Source of the DNA: Pseudomonadota bacterium
GTDB taxonomy: Bacteria > Pseudomonadota > Alphaproteobacteria > UBA1280 > RI-95
Assembly (NCBI GenBank): GCA_016125375.1
Contig: WGLU01000001.1
Span: 1-64,000, forward strand
Direction of reading: 5' to 3'
DNA length: 64,000 bases
The notes beneath the pieces were generated by a model. It was not told the origin of the DNA. It searched no databases and saw only the letters and a list, made by a program, of their open reading frames with translations. Of this stretch, positions 53,415 through 61,556 are shown piece after piece (within the stretch, counting starts at the first letter, position 1; each line of letters begins with the position of its first letter). Made by a program: the position numbers and the translations under genes.

Positions 53415-53958
53415 GAATGCTGTTGTGGCTTTGGAAGGCCAGAAGAACGCGCAGGCTGGCGGGCATGCCCTGACAGAACCGGGGATGGATGACCAGTACC
53501 TCACGTTCACCCTTGCAGACGAACTGTACGGCGTGGACATCCTCAAGGTGCAGGAAATCCGCGGCTGGAGCGGTGTCACCCAAATACCGAACTGCCCGCC
53601 GTATATCCGTGGTGTGGTCAACTTGCGTGGCGCCATTGTGCCGATTCTGGATATGCGTCGCCGCTTTGCCATGGAAGAGACGCCCTTTACACCCTACACG
53701 GTGGTGATTGTGGTGAACGTGCAGGGGCGCACTGTTGGCCTTGTTGTGGACGCTGTATCGGACGTGGTGAACCTGAAGGAAGATGACCTGCGCCCACCGC
53801 CTGATTTTGGCACGGCCATCGACAATACCTATCTGCGTGCGCTGGCCCAGATTGGTGAGGATATGGTGATTCTTCTGAACGTGGATGACATGCTGCGCAG
53901 TAGCGAGTTATTGGCTGTGGATAAAATCCGCCAGACGGGGAGTGAAACCCATGCCTGA
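53404..53958 (+). CDS. cheW: Chemotaxis coupling protein CheW
   Basis: A 184-residue CheW domain protein: LTFTLADELYGVDILKVQEIRG, PPYIRGVVNLRGAIVPILDMRRRF and VDAVSDVV are the family segments. It links receptors to CheA. A 30-residue N-terminal extension precedes the domain. The start overlaps the end of cheA, with GAGGAGGGG as ribosome binding site, and its end overlaps cheR by eight bases. Confidence 0.96.
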   Translation: MSSKNAVVALEGQKNAQAGGHALTEPGMDDQYLTFTLADELYGVDILKVQEIRGWSGVTQIPNCPPYIRGVVNLRGAIVPILDMRRRFAMEETPFTPYTVVIVVNVQGRTVGLVVDAVSDVVNLKEDDLRPPPDFGTAIDNTYLRALAQIGEDMVILLNVDDMLRSSELLAVDKIRQTGSETHA

Positions 53959-54811
53959 GCAGAGCGCACTGCTGGAGCAGATGGAGTTCCCGTTCAGTGA
54001 CAGTGACTTTGAACAGCTCAGTCTGCTGATTACAAAGCGGACGGGCATTGAACTGCCATCCCATAAAAAGGCGCTTGTTTATGGTCGCCTAGCGCGGCGT
54101 TTGCGGGCCCTTGGATTAAAAGATTTTACCTCATACATCAAAATGATGGATGATAAAATTAAACAAGGAAATGAAGAAGAGTTGATTACAGCTATTCAAG
54201 CTGTCACAACCAACGTCACCTCCTTTTTCCGGGAGTCCCACCACTTTGATGTGCTGCGGGAGGCGCTCCCTAAAATGCTGGCCGAGCATGGCGAGGTGCG
54301 CATCTGGAGCAGTGCCTGTTCCACAGGAGAAGAACCCTGGTCCATTGCCATGGTTGTTGCCGAGTTTTGTAAGAACAACCCTGATGCAAAGGTTAGTATT
54401 CTTGCCAGTGATATTGATAACGCGGCAATCGCCAAGGCACAGAAAGGTAGCTATACCCTGCGGCCGGAAGAGCTGAAAGTACACCCTCTGATGGGTAAGT
54501 ATCTCAAAGATACAGGTCCGGCACGTATGCCGCATGAGCGGACGTACAGCATAGACCAGAACCTGCGCCCTTATGTGCAATTCAAACAGCTCAACCTGAT
54601 AGAAGACTGGCGCCTGCCCAAAGCGGCGCATATCGTCTTCTGCCGCAACGTTATCATCTACTTCGGCAGAGAAACTAAAACCGGTATTTTTGAACGGATG
54701 AACCGCAGTATGGTCAGCGGCGGTTTGCTGTGTATCGGCCACTCGGAGACTTTGCTCGGCATTAGCAGCGCCTACAAGCTGATTGGCCGCACCACGTACC
54801 AGAAAGTCTAA
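53951..54811 (+). CDS. cheR: Chemotaxis protein methyltransferase CheR
   Basis: A 286-residue enzyme that methylates receptor glutamates with SAM. The N-terminal helical domain (LITKRTGIELPSHKK) is followed by TTNVTSFFRESHHF and the SAM motif IWSSACSTGEEPWSIAM, then FCRNVIIYF and GLLCIGHSE. The start MPEQSAL at 53951 lies within the last codons of cheW. No cheB gene accompanies it in this operon. Confidence 0.96.
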   Translation: MPEQSALLEQMEFPFSDSDFEQLSLLITKRTGIELPSHKKALVYGRLARRLRALGLKDFTSYIKMMDDKIKQGNEEELITAIQAVTTNVTSFFRESHHFDVLREALPKMLAEHGEVRIWSSACSTGEEPWSIAMVVAEFCKNNPDAKVSILASDIDNAAIAKAQKGSYTLRPEELKVHPLMGKYLKDTGPARMPHERTYSIDQNLRPYVQFKQLNLIEDWRLPKAAHIVFCRNVIIYFGRETKTGIFERMNRSMVSGGLLCIGHSETLLGISSAYKLIGRTTYQKV

Positions 54812-54813
54812 CA

Positions 54814-55413
54814 ATGGGCGACAGTTTTTCCCGGAAGGGTCAGAACAGGTATCTGGACCCCTACGTTAACCGTTGGACGACCAAAATCCTGCCCGGCGAG
54901 TACGCAGTGACGGCTGAGGATGAACTCATCGTTACAGCCGTGGGGTCATGCATTGCTGCGTGCATTCACGACACGGTAACTGGGATTGGCGGCATGAACC
55001 ACTTTATGCTGCCCAGTTCGACAGGCGGGGATTGGGCGGGACAGAACGCTGCTGCCCGTTATGGTAACTTTGCGATGGAGTTCCTGATTAACGAGATTTT
55101 GAAGCAGGGTGGCAAAAAAACCAATCTGGTCGCCAAAATTTTTGGTGGCGGGACCATGATGCCCGCACAGCTCCAGATTGGTGAAATGAATGCGGCTTTT
55201 GCACGTGAATACCTCCAGACCGAGAAGATTCCCATCCTGGCCGAAGATGTTGGGCAGGGGTATTCCCGCAAGGTATATTTTCACCCCAAGAGCGGCGCGG
55301 TAACCATGAAGAAGCTGATGGTGCTCGCCAACGATACCATTCCTAGGCGCGAGGCCGACTATGGCAAGGTGCTGTCCGATATGCCGCTGGACGGCGAGGT
55401 GGAGCTGTTTTAG
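54814..55413 (+). CDS. cheD: Chemoreceptor glutamine deamidase CheD
   Basis: A 199-residue CheD. The catalytic cysteine is C46 in VGSCIAACIHD and the histidine is H63 in GGMNHFMLP, with the same 17-residue spacing as Thermotoga CheD. FGGGTMM is the third conserved segment. It deamidates receptor glutamines and in some species works with CheC. No cheC is present here. It starts two bases after cheR and ends the operon. Confidence 0.95.
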   Translation: MGDSFSRKGQNRYLDPYVNRWTTKILPGEYAVTAEDELIVTAVGSCIAACIHDTVTGIGGMNHFMLPSSTGGDWAGQNAAARYGNFAMEFLINEILKQGGKKTNLVAKIFGGGTMMPAQLQIGEMNAAFAREYLQTEKIPILAEDVGQGYSRKVYFHPKSGAVTMKKLMVLANDTIPRREADYGKVLSDMPLDGEVELF

Positions 55414-55416
55414 CCG

Positions 55417-56262
55417 CTAGCCCTGCACACGGGCATCCTGCGCACCTTGACGCGCCCATTTTTCCGGCGGGCAGGTGGGGCAAAAGTGCTGGCCGTTATG
55501 GTCGATATTCATGGGGATACCGCAGCCGTAACACATTTTATGCGTGGTTGTCTGGGCTAGACCGTGACCAACGGCAACACGGCCGTCAAAAACATAGCAT
55601 TCACCGTCCCACAGGCTTTGCTCGGCGGGGACTTCTTCCAGATATTTCAGGATGCCGCCCTTGAGGTGATAGACCTCCTCAAACCCCTGCTTGAGCATAT
55701 AGGCGCTGGCTTTCTCGCAGCGGATGCCGCCGGTGCAGAACATGGCGACCTTCTTGTGCTTCTCCGGGTCAAAGTTCTCTTCCACAAATGCCGGGAAGTC
55801 GCTGAATTTCTTCGTTTTAGGATCAATGGCGCGTTTGAAGGTGCCGATTTTGACTTCGTAGTCGTTGCGGGTATCCAGCACCACAACGTCTGGATCCATA
55901 ATCAGCTGATTCCATTCCTGCGGGCTTACGTATCTGCCCACAACCTCGTTGGGGTCGATGTGCGGTTGTTTGAGAGTGACAATTTCCTTCTTCAGGCGCA
56001 CACGACATTTTTTGAATGGTGCCTCGCGGGAGGTGCTTTCCTTGTGCTCCAGATCGGCCAGGCGCGGGTCGCTGCGCAGGAACGCCAGTGTGGCGTCGAT
56101 ACCTTCGCGTGAGCCCGCGATTGTGCCGTTAATACCTTCTTTAGCCAGCAGCAAGGAACCCAGAATGTCATGGGTGCGGACGATGTCTTTGATTTTAGGC
56201 TGCATCGCCTCAAAATCATCCAGCGTGACGAACTTGTAAAGTGCGGCAACGATGTAGCTCAT
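55417..56262 (-). CDS. trhO: tRNA uridine(34) hydroxylase TrhO (rhodanese family)
   Basis: A 281-residue YceA/TrhO protein. The N-terminal acylphosphatase-like domain contains [14 protein letters not shown], the rhodanese domain has [16 protein letters not shown] and the active-site cysteine in [16 protein letters not shown], and the C-terminal cysteines (CYGCG and CPTC) may bind zinc. TrhO makes 5-hydroxyuridine at position 34 of tRNA with O2. It converges on cheD with a three-base gap. Confidence 0.94.
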   Translation of the reverse strand: MSYIVAALYKFVTLDDFEAMQPKIKDIVRTHDILGSLLLAKEGINGTIAGSREGIDATLAFLRSDPRLADLEHKESTSREAPFKKCRVRLKKEIVTLKQPHIDPNEVVGRYVSPQEWNQLIMDPDVVVLDTRNDYEVKIGTFKRAIDPKTKKFSDFPAFVEENFDPEKHKKVAMFCTGGIRCEKASAYMLKQGFEEVYHLKGGILKYLEEVPAEQSLWDGECYVFDGRVAVGHGLAQTTTHKMCYGCGIPMNIDHNGQHFCPTCPPEKWARQGAQDARVQG

Positions 56263-56338
56263 CTGGCTCTCCTGCGGTAGTAACCATCATTTAATTATGG
56301 CTTTTAAGCCTTGCGGGCGTATTTGTAAAGCCCGAGGG

Positions 56339-56367
56339 TTGATATTTAGGGCAAATGGGCATAAATT
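56339..56367 (+). promoter_or_regulatory. Promoter of the 56443 unit
   Basis: TTGATA (56339-56344), 17-base spacer, TAAATT (56362-56367). The leader contains CTTCCTCTCGTTTTTCCCGATTCAC (in part 56397-56419), a degenerate form of the shared leader element. Confidence 0.55.
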
Positions 56368-56442
56368 CCAGTCATAAAACTCATCTTTACGATACTTCCT
56401 CTCGTTTTTCCCGATTCACACAGGTTGAAGGACTGGCCTGTC

Positions 56443-56775
56443 ATGCTTAACAAACTCTACGAAACTCTTATCGCCACCACGTTCGGTGGTTTCGTCATCG
56501 GCTGGATCGTCGACGCGCTGGCGCATTCGCTGGTGGTCAAGATCCTCGGTGCCGTCGGACTGGCCGGCGTGAGCGCCGGTGCGGTGGGTGCCGTTGTCGG
56601 TCTCATCGTCGGTGGCATCCTGTTCGCGGCGACCCGCGGCAAAATCGCCAACGATGACGATGATGGCAACGAGAAGAAAAACGACGCCGAAGACGAGGCG
56701 CCGGTCACCAAGTCGGACAAGGACGACAGCAAGCCGACCAACAGCGGTAAGCTGGGTGGTAGCACCCGCAAGTAA
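56443..56775 (+). CDS. Small two-helix membrane protein (dispersed high-GC unit)
   Basis: A 110-residue protein of unknown function. Two hydrophobic segments (about 12-28 and 37-63, the second rich in glycine, alanine and valine) are followed by a highly charged, probably disordered tail starting at NDDDDGNEKKND and ending GKLGGSTRK. AAGGA lies ten bases before the ATG at 56443; an upstream TTG is less likely. It has GC-rich codons and its own terminator. Confidence 0.82.
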   Translation: MLNKLYETLIATTFGGFVIGWIVDALAHSLVVKILGAVGLAGVSAGAVGAVVGLIVGGILFAATRGKIANDDDDGNEKKNDAEDEAPVTKSDKDDSKPTNSGKLGGSTRK

Positions 56776-56782
56776 CAAGCGT

Positions 56783-56813
56783 AAAAGCCTGCCCCTCGGG
56801 GCAGGCTTTTTTT
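56783..56813 (+). terminator. Terminator of the 56443 unit
   Basis: AAAAGCCTGCCC (56783-56794) pairs with GGGCAGGCTTTT (56799-56810), loop CTCG, with T residues to 56813. It may also serve leuA, whose stop is at 56830 on the other strand. Confidence 0.93.
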
Positions 56814-56829
56814 GTATCAGGCCGATAGG

Positions 56830-57978
56830 TTAGAGTTTTGCTGCCAGCTCTTTGAGTTTGGCGTCGGTCACGCGGCCTTTGGCGGCCTCATCCATAAAGA
56901 GGGGGTAGAGCTTATCGATCTGCTCTTTTTGCAGGGTGTAGCCCAGCTCTTCCATTTTGCGGCGCAGGCCATCACGGCCGGAGGTAACGCCAAGGGTGAT
57001 GGCGCTCTTCTTCTGGCCAACGGACTCGGGGGTCATAATTTCGTACGTTTCGCGGTTTTTACCAACGCCATGCTGGTGAATGCCACTTTCATGCGCAAAC
57101 GCATTAGCGCCTACAATCGCTTTGTTGCGTTGTACGGCCATACCCGTCAGGTCTTGAACCAGCTCGCTGGCGGCCATAAAGTATTCAGTCCTTACGCCTG
57201 TTTCCAGTTTCATGCGGTCACGGCGCACACGCATGGCCATGACGATTTCTTCCATGGCGGCGTTACCGGCACGCTCGCCAATACCGTTGATGCTGCACTC
57301 AATCTGGCGTGCGCCAGCCTGCGCTCCGGCCAGCGAGTTGGCAACAGCAAGGCCGAGGTCGTTATGGCAATGGGTGGAGATAACAGCCTTATCGATGTTC
57401 GGGACGTTATTCACCACGCCGGCAATCAGTTCGGCATAGTCGTCCGGTGTGGAGTAGCCCACCGTATCGGGCAGGTTGATGGTAGTTGCACCGGCATTAA
57501 TCACAGCCTCGATGACCTTATAGGAGAACTCCCGCTCGGTACGGGTGTAGTCCTCCAGCGAGAACTGTACGTCGTCCGACAGACTGCGTGCCAGTTTAAC
57601 GCCATCAATCGCTGCCTGCAGAACGGCATCCGGTGCCAGGCGCAGTTTATGCTCCATATGCAGCGGCGAGGTGGAAATAAAGGTGTGGATGCGCCCGCTG
57701 CGCGCAGCCTTGAGGGCATTGCCTGCCGCTTCAATATCGTCACGCTTGGTACGGGCGAGGGAGCAGACAGTCGCATCCAGTCCTTTTTGGGCCAGTGTGG
57801 CGATGGTGTCGTAATCCAGTTTGCCGCCAATTGCGAAGCCAGCCTCGATAATATCCACACCCATTTCAGCCAGTTTCAGGCCAATGGCAACGCGCCCCTC
57901 CAGTGTGACGGGATGAATGCCCGGCGATTGCAGGCCATCGCGCAGCGTGGTGTCAAAAATGCGGAGGCGGTTGGTCAT
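56830..57978 (-). CDS. leuA: 2-isopropylmalate synthase, short form without regulatory domain
   Basis: A 382-residue HMGL-like enzyme. FDTTLRDGLQSPG is the active-site start, STHCHNDLGLAVANSLAG the metal-binding HxH, and GIGERAGNAAMEE and HESGIHQHG complete the catalytic barrel. It condenses acetyl-CoA with 2-oxoisovalerate, the first step to leucine. The usual LeuA is about 510 residues with a C-terminal leucine-binding domain; here the protein ends after the catalytic and linker parts. AGGAG nine bases upstream fixes the start at 57978. Homocitrate or citramalate synthase is possible, but leuB, leuC and leuD nearby favour LeuA. Confidence 0.85.
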   Translation of the reverse strand: MTNRLRIFDTTLRDGLQSPGIHPVTLEGRVAIGLKLAEMGVDIIEAGFAIGGKLDYDTIATLAQKGLDATVCSLARTKRDDIEAAGNALKAARSGRIHTFISTSPLHMEHKLRLAPDAVLQAAIDGVKLARSLSDDVQFSLEDYTRTEREFSYKVIEAVINAGATTINLPDTVGYSTPDDYAELIAGVVNNVPNIDKAVISTHCHNDLGLAVANSLAGAQAGARQIECSINGIGERAGNAAMEEIVMAMRVRRDRMKLETGVRTEYFMAASELVQDLTGMAVQRNKAIVGANAFAHESGIHQHGVGKNRETYEIMTPESVGQKKSAITLGVTSGRDGLRRKMEELGYTLQKEQIDKLYPLFMDEAAKGRVTDAKLKELAAKL

Positions 57979-58049
57979 GGCGTGAGGCTCCTTTTTATAC
58001 GTGGGCACAGTATACGGAACATCCGCCGGTGGGGGAATGCGTAAAATCC

Positions 58050-58078
58050 TTGCAGTCGTGCAGTGCAATACCTATGTT
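58050..58078 (+). promoter_or_regulatory. Promoter of the RNase III-like unit
   Basis: TTGCAG (58050-58055), 17-base spacer, TATGTT (58073-58078). The -35 box CTTGCAG is shared with the promoters at 14644 and 23362. The leader is pyrimidine-rich (TTTCTTTTCGTATGCTTTCTTCCC) and includes a GCGGCTTTGCTGCCGC hairpin. Confidence 0.55.
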
Positions 58079-58182
58079 TAGCAGGTCCAAAACACTTGGA
58101 CCCATCTCGACGTTTCTTTTCGTATGCTTTCTTCCCTTTGTGCGGCTTTGCTGCCGCATCGGCTTTCTCTTAGGAGTCTCCC

Positions 58183-58932
58183 GTGAACACAGAAGATCTT
58201 GAAGCCTTTCAGGCGCGCATCGGCTATCGCTTCCGCAAGCCGGCGCTGCTCCGTCAGGCGCTCACCCACAAAACCGCCAACCGGCGCGAAAACTACGAGT
58301 CCATGGAATACCTCGGCGACGCGTTCATGCTGGCTGCCATCCGCGAGTGGCTGACCCGCTACGTGCCCAAGGTGCCCGTCCGCCTGAAGGTGGAAGGTGC
58401 GGCCAAGAGCAACGAGATGCTCGGCCTCATCGTCCGGCGCCTCGGTATCCCCGACCTGCTCGCCATGAGCAAGGAGGAAGCCTGCGGCGACCTCTACAAG
58501 CAGTCCAAGAAATACGCCGACGCCTACGAGGCGCTCATCACCGCTATCTACCATGACGGCGGATACGAGGCGGCGCGCAACTTCGTCTGGCGCACCATGC
58601 CGTTGCAGAAACTGGCCGACGGTGACTGGGAGCGGATTCCCCGCAACCCGCGCTGGAAGGATGCCACCAAGGATCTGGTCAAGCTGCTCGAAGAGCTGGA
58701 GCTCGGCGAGCCGGTCTACACCCACGTGCACAACGTGGGCAAGTATCAGGTCTGGCAGGTGGATACCGGTGTCGGTATTGCCTGGGGCCGTGGCCAGCTG
58801 GGTCTGGAAAACGACCTCGGCGCCGAACATGCCAAGGGCAACGCGGCGTCCAAGCTGTTGCGCAAGCTGCTCATCGACCAGCTCGAGGACATCTTCGACG
58901 AACCGACCACGCCGTCCGAACCGACGGCCTGA
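58183..58932 (+). CDS. Ribonuclease III-family protein (dispersed high-GC unit)
   Basis: A 249-residue protein (GTG start) with an RNase III domain (about 5-145) and a double-stranded RNA-binding domain (about 160-232). The catalytic acids are all there: E39, E42 and D46 in YESMEYLGDAFM, D113 and E116 in ADAYEALITAIYHDGG, matching E38, E41, D45, D114 and E117 of E. coli Rnc. It should cut double-stranded RNA. It lacks the lepB-rnc-era neighbourhood and has the composition of the dispersed class, so it is more likely a second enzyme than the housekeeping copy. AGGAG precedes the GTG. Confidence 0.88.
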   Translation: MNTEDLEAFQARIGYRFRKPALLRQALTHKTANRRENYESMEYLGDAFMLAAIREWLTRYVPKVPVRLKVEGAAKSNEMLGLIVRRLGIPDLLAMSKEEACGDLYKQSKKYADAYEALITAIYHDGGYEAARNFVWRTMPLQKLADGDWERIPRNPRWKDATKDLVKLLEELELGEPVYTHVHNVGKYQVWQVDTGVGIAWGRGQLGLENDLGAEHAKGNAASKLLRKLLIDQLEDIFDEPTTPSEPTA

Positions 58933-58938
58933 AAAACG

Positions 58939-58968
58939 AAAGCCGACCCCATGTGGGGTCGGCTTTTT
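58939..58968. terminator. Terminator of the RNase III-like unit
   Basis: AAAGCCGACCCC (58939-58950) pairs with GGGGTCGGCTTT (58955-58966), loop ATGT, then T residues. It lies between this gene and the convergent leuB. Confidence 0.92.
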
Positions 58969-58981
58969 CTTTTGTGGCAGC

Positions 58982-60097
58982 TCAGGCGACTTTAGCCAGC
59001 TGCTTACGCATGCGGGCAACCACCTGGTCACCCATGGTGGCGGTGTCGACCTTGATTTTACCGTCTTCCATAATGTCCGGCGTCCGGAAGCTGTCCAGCA
59101 CGTCGGCAACGGCGGTACGCAGGGCATCGGCCGTGGCGTGTGCCCCCAGCGAGTAGCGCAGCAGCATCTCGAAGCTGAGGATAGCCGCCAAGGGGTTGGC
59201 TTTGCCTTGCCCGGCAATATCGGGGGCGCTGCCGTGGACGGGTTCGTACAGGGCGTAGGGCAGGCCGTTTGGCTGCTTGTCCCCCAGCGAGGCAGAAGGC
59301 AACATCCCCAGAGAGCCGGTCATGGCCGCTGCGAGGTCGGAGAGGATATCCCCCGCCAGATTGGGGCAGAGCATCACGTCAAACTGTGCAGGCTTGGTGG
59401 CCAGTTGCATGGCGGCATTGTCCACATACATGTGGGAGAGGGCGACGTCCGGGTATTTCTTGCCGACGCTCGTCACCGTCTCGCGCCAGACAATCATGCT
59501 CTCCAGCACGTTGGCCTTGTCGATGCTGCACAGGGTTTTACCGCGTGCACGGGCAATGTTAAAGGCAACCTCGGCCACGCGGGTGACTTCGTCGGTGCTG
59601 TAGGTGGCGGTGTTGTAGCCGCGCTTTTTGCCGTTGCCCAAGTCTTCTATCCCTCTAGGCTGGCCAAAGTACACGCCGCCGATGAGCTCGCGCACAATCA
59701 TCACGTCCAACCCTTTAATGATGTGCTCTTTGAGGGACGAAGCACCGATAAGCTGGTCAAAAACAAAGGCAGGGCGCAGGTTGGCGTAGAGGTTCATGTC
59801 CTTGCGGATGTCCAGCAGGCCCTGTTCGGGGCGCTTGTCAAAAGGTACGTCCACCCATTTGGGACCACCCACGGCGCCAAGCATAACGGCGTCGGCCTCT
59901 TTAACACGGTAGGCGGTTTCGTCCGGGTAGGGATCGCGGTGGGCGTCGTAACCGGCGCCGCCAATGTCGGCATGCTCGATTTCGAAACCGATAACGCCGT
60001 CGGCAGACAGGGCACGTGCAACTTTTTCCACCTCGGCAGTTACTTCCGGGCCAATGCCGTCACCTGGCAGGAACAGCAGTTTGTAGGATGTTGCCAT
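58982..60097 (-). CDS. leuB: 3-isopropylmalate dehydrogenase
   Basis: A 371-residue enzyme. LLFLPGDGIGPEVTAEVEKV opens the fold, IVRELIGGVYFG carries the substrate-binding tyrosine region, DKANVLESMIVWRE the lysine, and LCPNLAGDILSDLAAAMTGSLGMLPSASLG plus PVHGSAPDIAGQGKANPLA the metal and NAD sites. It oxidises and decarboxylates 3-isopropylmalate. The start ATSYKLL at 60097 lies one base after the leuD stop, so the pair is coupled. Confidence 0.97.
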   Translation of the reverse strand: MATSYKLLFLPGDGIGPEVTAEVEKVARALSADGVIGFEIEHADIGGAGYDAHRDPYPDETAYRVKEADAVMLGAVGGPKWVDVPFDKRPEQGLLDIRKDMNLYANLRPAFVFDQLIGASSLKEHIIKGLDVMIVRELIGGVYFGQPRGIEDLGNGKKRGYNTATYSTDEVTRVAEVAFNIARARGKTLCSIDKANVLESMIVWRETVTSVGKKYPDVALSHMYVDNAAMQLATKPAQFDVMLCPNLAGDILSDLAAAMTGSLGMLPSASLGDKQPNGLPYALYEPVHGSAPDIAGQGKANPLAAILSFEMLLRYSLGAHATADALRTAVADVLDSFRTPDIMEDGKIKVDTATMGDQVVARMRKQLAKVA

Positions 60098-60098
60098 G

Positions 60099-60707
60099 TT
60101 ATTTACCCTCCTGATACAGCCACGGCTGGGTGGTGGATTGTTTGGCCTCGAATCCGTCAATGGCTTTGGTTTTTTGCAGGGTCTGGCCAATATCGTCCAG
60201 TCCCTCCAGCAACACGGTCTTGCGGAAAGGCTCAATATCGAACGTAAAGCTCAGGTTGCCGGCTTTGACGGTCTGGTTTTTCAGGTCCACGGTTACGGGC
60301 GTTGTGTCGGCCACAGCAGCCAGTTGCTCGATAGCGGCCATTGGCAATGTCAAAGGCAGGATGCCGTTTTTAAAGCAATTGCCGTAAAAAATATCCGCAA
60401 AAGAAGGGGCTATAACGCAGCGGATGCCAAAGTCCAGCAGCGACCACGGGGCATGCTCGCGCGACGACCCGCAGCCGAAGTTCTGCCCGGCCAGCAGGAT
60501 GCCTGCCTTGCGGTACGCAGGTTTGTTCAGGACAAAGTTGCCGATTTCCTGACCGTCTTGCGTATAGCGCAGGTCATTGAACAGGTTCTTGCCGAGGCCC
60601 GTGCGCTTGATGGTCTTCAGGAACTGCTTGGGGATAATCAGGTCGGTATCCACATTCTCCATCATCAATGGGGCTGCGGGGGCGGTAAGGGTGGTGAATT
60701 TGTCCAT
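60099..60707 (-). CDS. leuD: 3-isopropylmalate dehydratase small subunit
   Basis: A 202-residue small subunit with [21 protein letters not shown] and the signature [19 protein letters not shown]. With LeuC (62401-63804) it isomerises 2- to 3-isopropylmalate. It is normally directly downstream of leuC; here an OsmC-like gene and two dispersed units separate them. AAGGGACAAAGA lies before the ATG. Confidence 0.97.
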   Translation of the reverse strand: MDKFTTLTAPAAPLMMENVDTDLIIPKQFLKTIKRTGLGKNLFNDLRYTQDGQEIGNFVLNKPAYRKAGILLAGQNFGCGSSREHAPWSLLDFGIRCVIAPSFADIFYGNCFKNGILPLTLPMAAIEQLAAVADTTPVTVDLKNQTVKAGNLSFTFDIEPFRKTVLLEGLDDIGQTLQKTKAIDGFEAKQSTTQPWLYQEGK

Positions 60708-60794
60708 GGTTCTTTGTCCCTTAAAAAATAACGCCCGTAGTTTAGCACCCCAAAACAGTGCCGTCAGCCGCCAAACATGCTGCGCCGCACAAGC

Positions 60795-60820
60795 AAAAAG
60801 GCCGCCCCGAAGGGCGGCCT
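60795..60820 (-). terminator. Terminator of the 61439 unit
   Basis: AGGCCGCCC (60799-60807) pairs with GGGCGGCCT (60812-60820), loop CGAA; the A run on the left is a T run on the minus strand. Confidence 0.9.
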
Positions 60821-60830
60821 GTACGATTGG

Positions 60831-61439
60831 TCAGGCGCGGAGTGTCAGGTCGGTGACCCGCTCCATGCCGTTGTTGATGAGCTCCCGCTCATAGGTTTTT
60901 CCGCGGACAATGAGTCCGGCAGCAATCATCTGCTCGATGACCGTCACATCTTCCGCCGCCACATCCTCGTAGCGGACTTCGCCCATGCCGGCGTAGTAGA
61001 CCCATGTGTAGGGTTGCTTCTGGTAGGGGTTGCGGCTGAGGTCCTGATGGACAAGGCCACGGAAGTCGCTGCTCGCGCGCTGGCGGGACTGCCACTTCTT
61101 GAGGAAGTTCTGGAACGGGCCGTGGTTGGGCATCTCGGTACGGAGGGTATCCGCGGGCGAGATGTCCACCTTGAGGATAATGCGGTAGGCCCTCAGGCCG
61201 TCGTTCAGCAGCGTGGATGCGTCCAGACGGACGAAGATGCCGCTGCCCAGCAGGCTGAGGGCCGCTTCGGTTTCGTCCGGGCTGGCCAGACGGTCGATGC
61301 TGGTACCCATGCCGCCGTAGCCGACCCAGTGGAAGCCGATGGCCGACTCGTACAGGAACAGCTGGTAGGGGGTGGGGAAACCGAGGTTTTTGACCTTGCG
61401 GAGAATGTCCGCTTTGGTAGCGTCAAGACGGGCCGACAT
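60831..61439 (-). CDS. Uncharacterised protein (dispersed high-GC unit)
   Basis: A 202-residue protein I do not recognise. Notable segments are TPYQLFLYESAIGFHWVGYGG, a long central charged part, QPYTWVYYAGMGEVRYEDV and a C-terminal ELINNGMERVTDL. It seems soluble, with mixed helices and strands. AAGGAG before the ATG at 61439 supports this start over one 26 codons upstream. The leader has the exact TTCCCGTTTCGC element 17 bases before the start. Confidence 0.82.
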   Translation of the reverse strand: MSARLDATKADILRKVKNLGFPTPYQLFLYESAIGFHWVGYGGMGTSIDRLASPDETEAALSLLGSGIFVRLDASTLLNDGLRAYRIILKVDISPADTLRTEMPNHGPFQNFLKKWQSRQRASSDFRGLVHQDLSRNPYQKQPYTWVYYAGMGEVRYEDVAAEDVTVIEQMIAAGLIVRGKTYERELINNGMERVTDLTLRA

Positions 61440-61455
61440 GGTCAGCTCCTTATGT

Positions 61456-61467
61456 GCGAAACGGGAA
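61456..61467 (-). promoter_or_regulatory. Leader element TTCCCGTTTCGC (61439 unit)
   Basis: Identical over 12 bases (minus strand) to the element in the patatin leader at 47422-47433. It lies 17 bases before the start codon, just upstream of the ribosome binding site. A weak -10 box TATACA is at 61488-61493. Confidence 0.55.
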
Positions 61468-61520
61468 AAATGATGAAGGTGTCCACGTGTATAACATGGA
61501 CGCCGTGCTTTACGCATAAG

Positions 61521-61542
61521 AAAAACCGCCCCGAAGGGCGGT
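61521..61542 (-). terminator. Terminator of the 61892 unit
   Basis: ACCGCCC (61525-61531) pairs with GGGCGGT (61536-61542), loop CGAA; five A residues on the left give the minus-strand T run. Confidence 0.85.
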
Positions 61543-61556
61543 CCTGCGCAAAAGGG

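Noticed and set aside
56830-57978. leuA as a frameshifted pseudogene
   Set aside because: The catalytic part is complete and the coding region ends cleanly 17 bases from a terminator; there is no trace of the regulatory domain in another frame.
58078-59217. A 379-codon minus-strand frame across the RNase III-like gene and the leuB end
   Set aside because: It is opposite the conserved catalytic motifs of two genes and crosses a terminator; no independent support.
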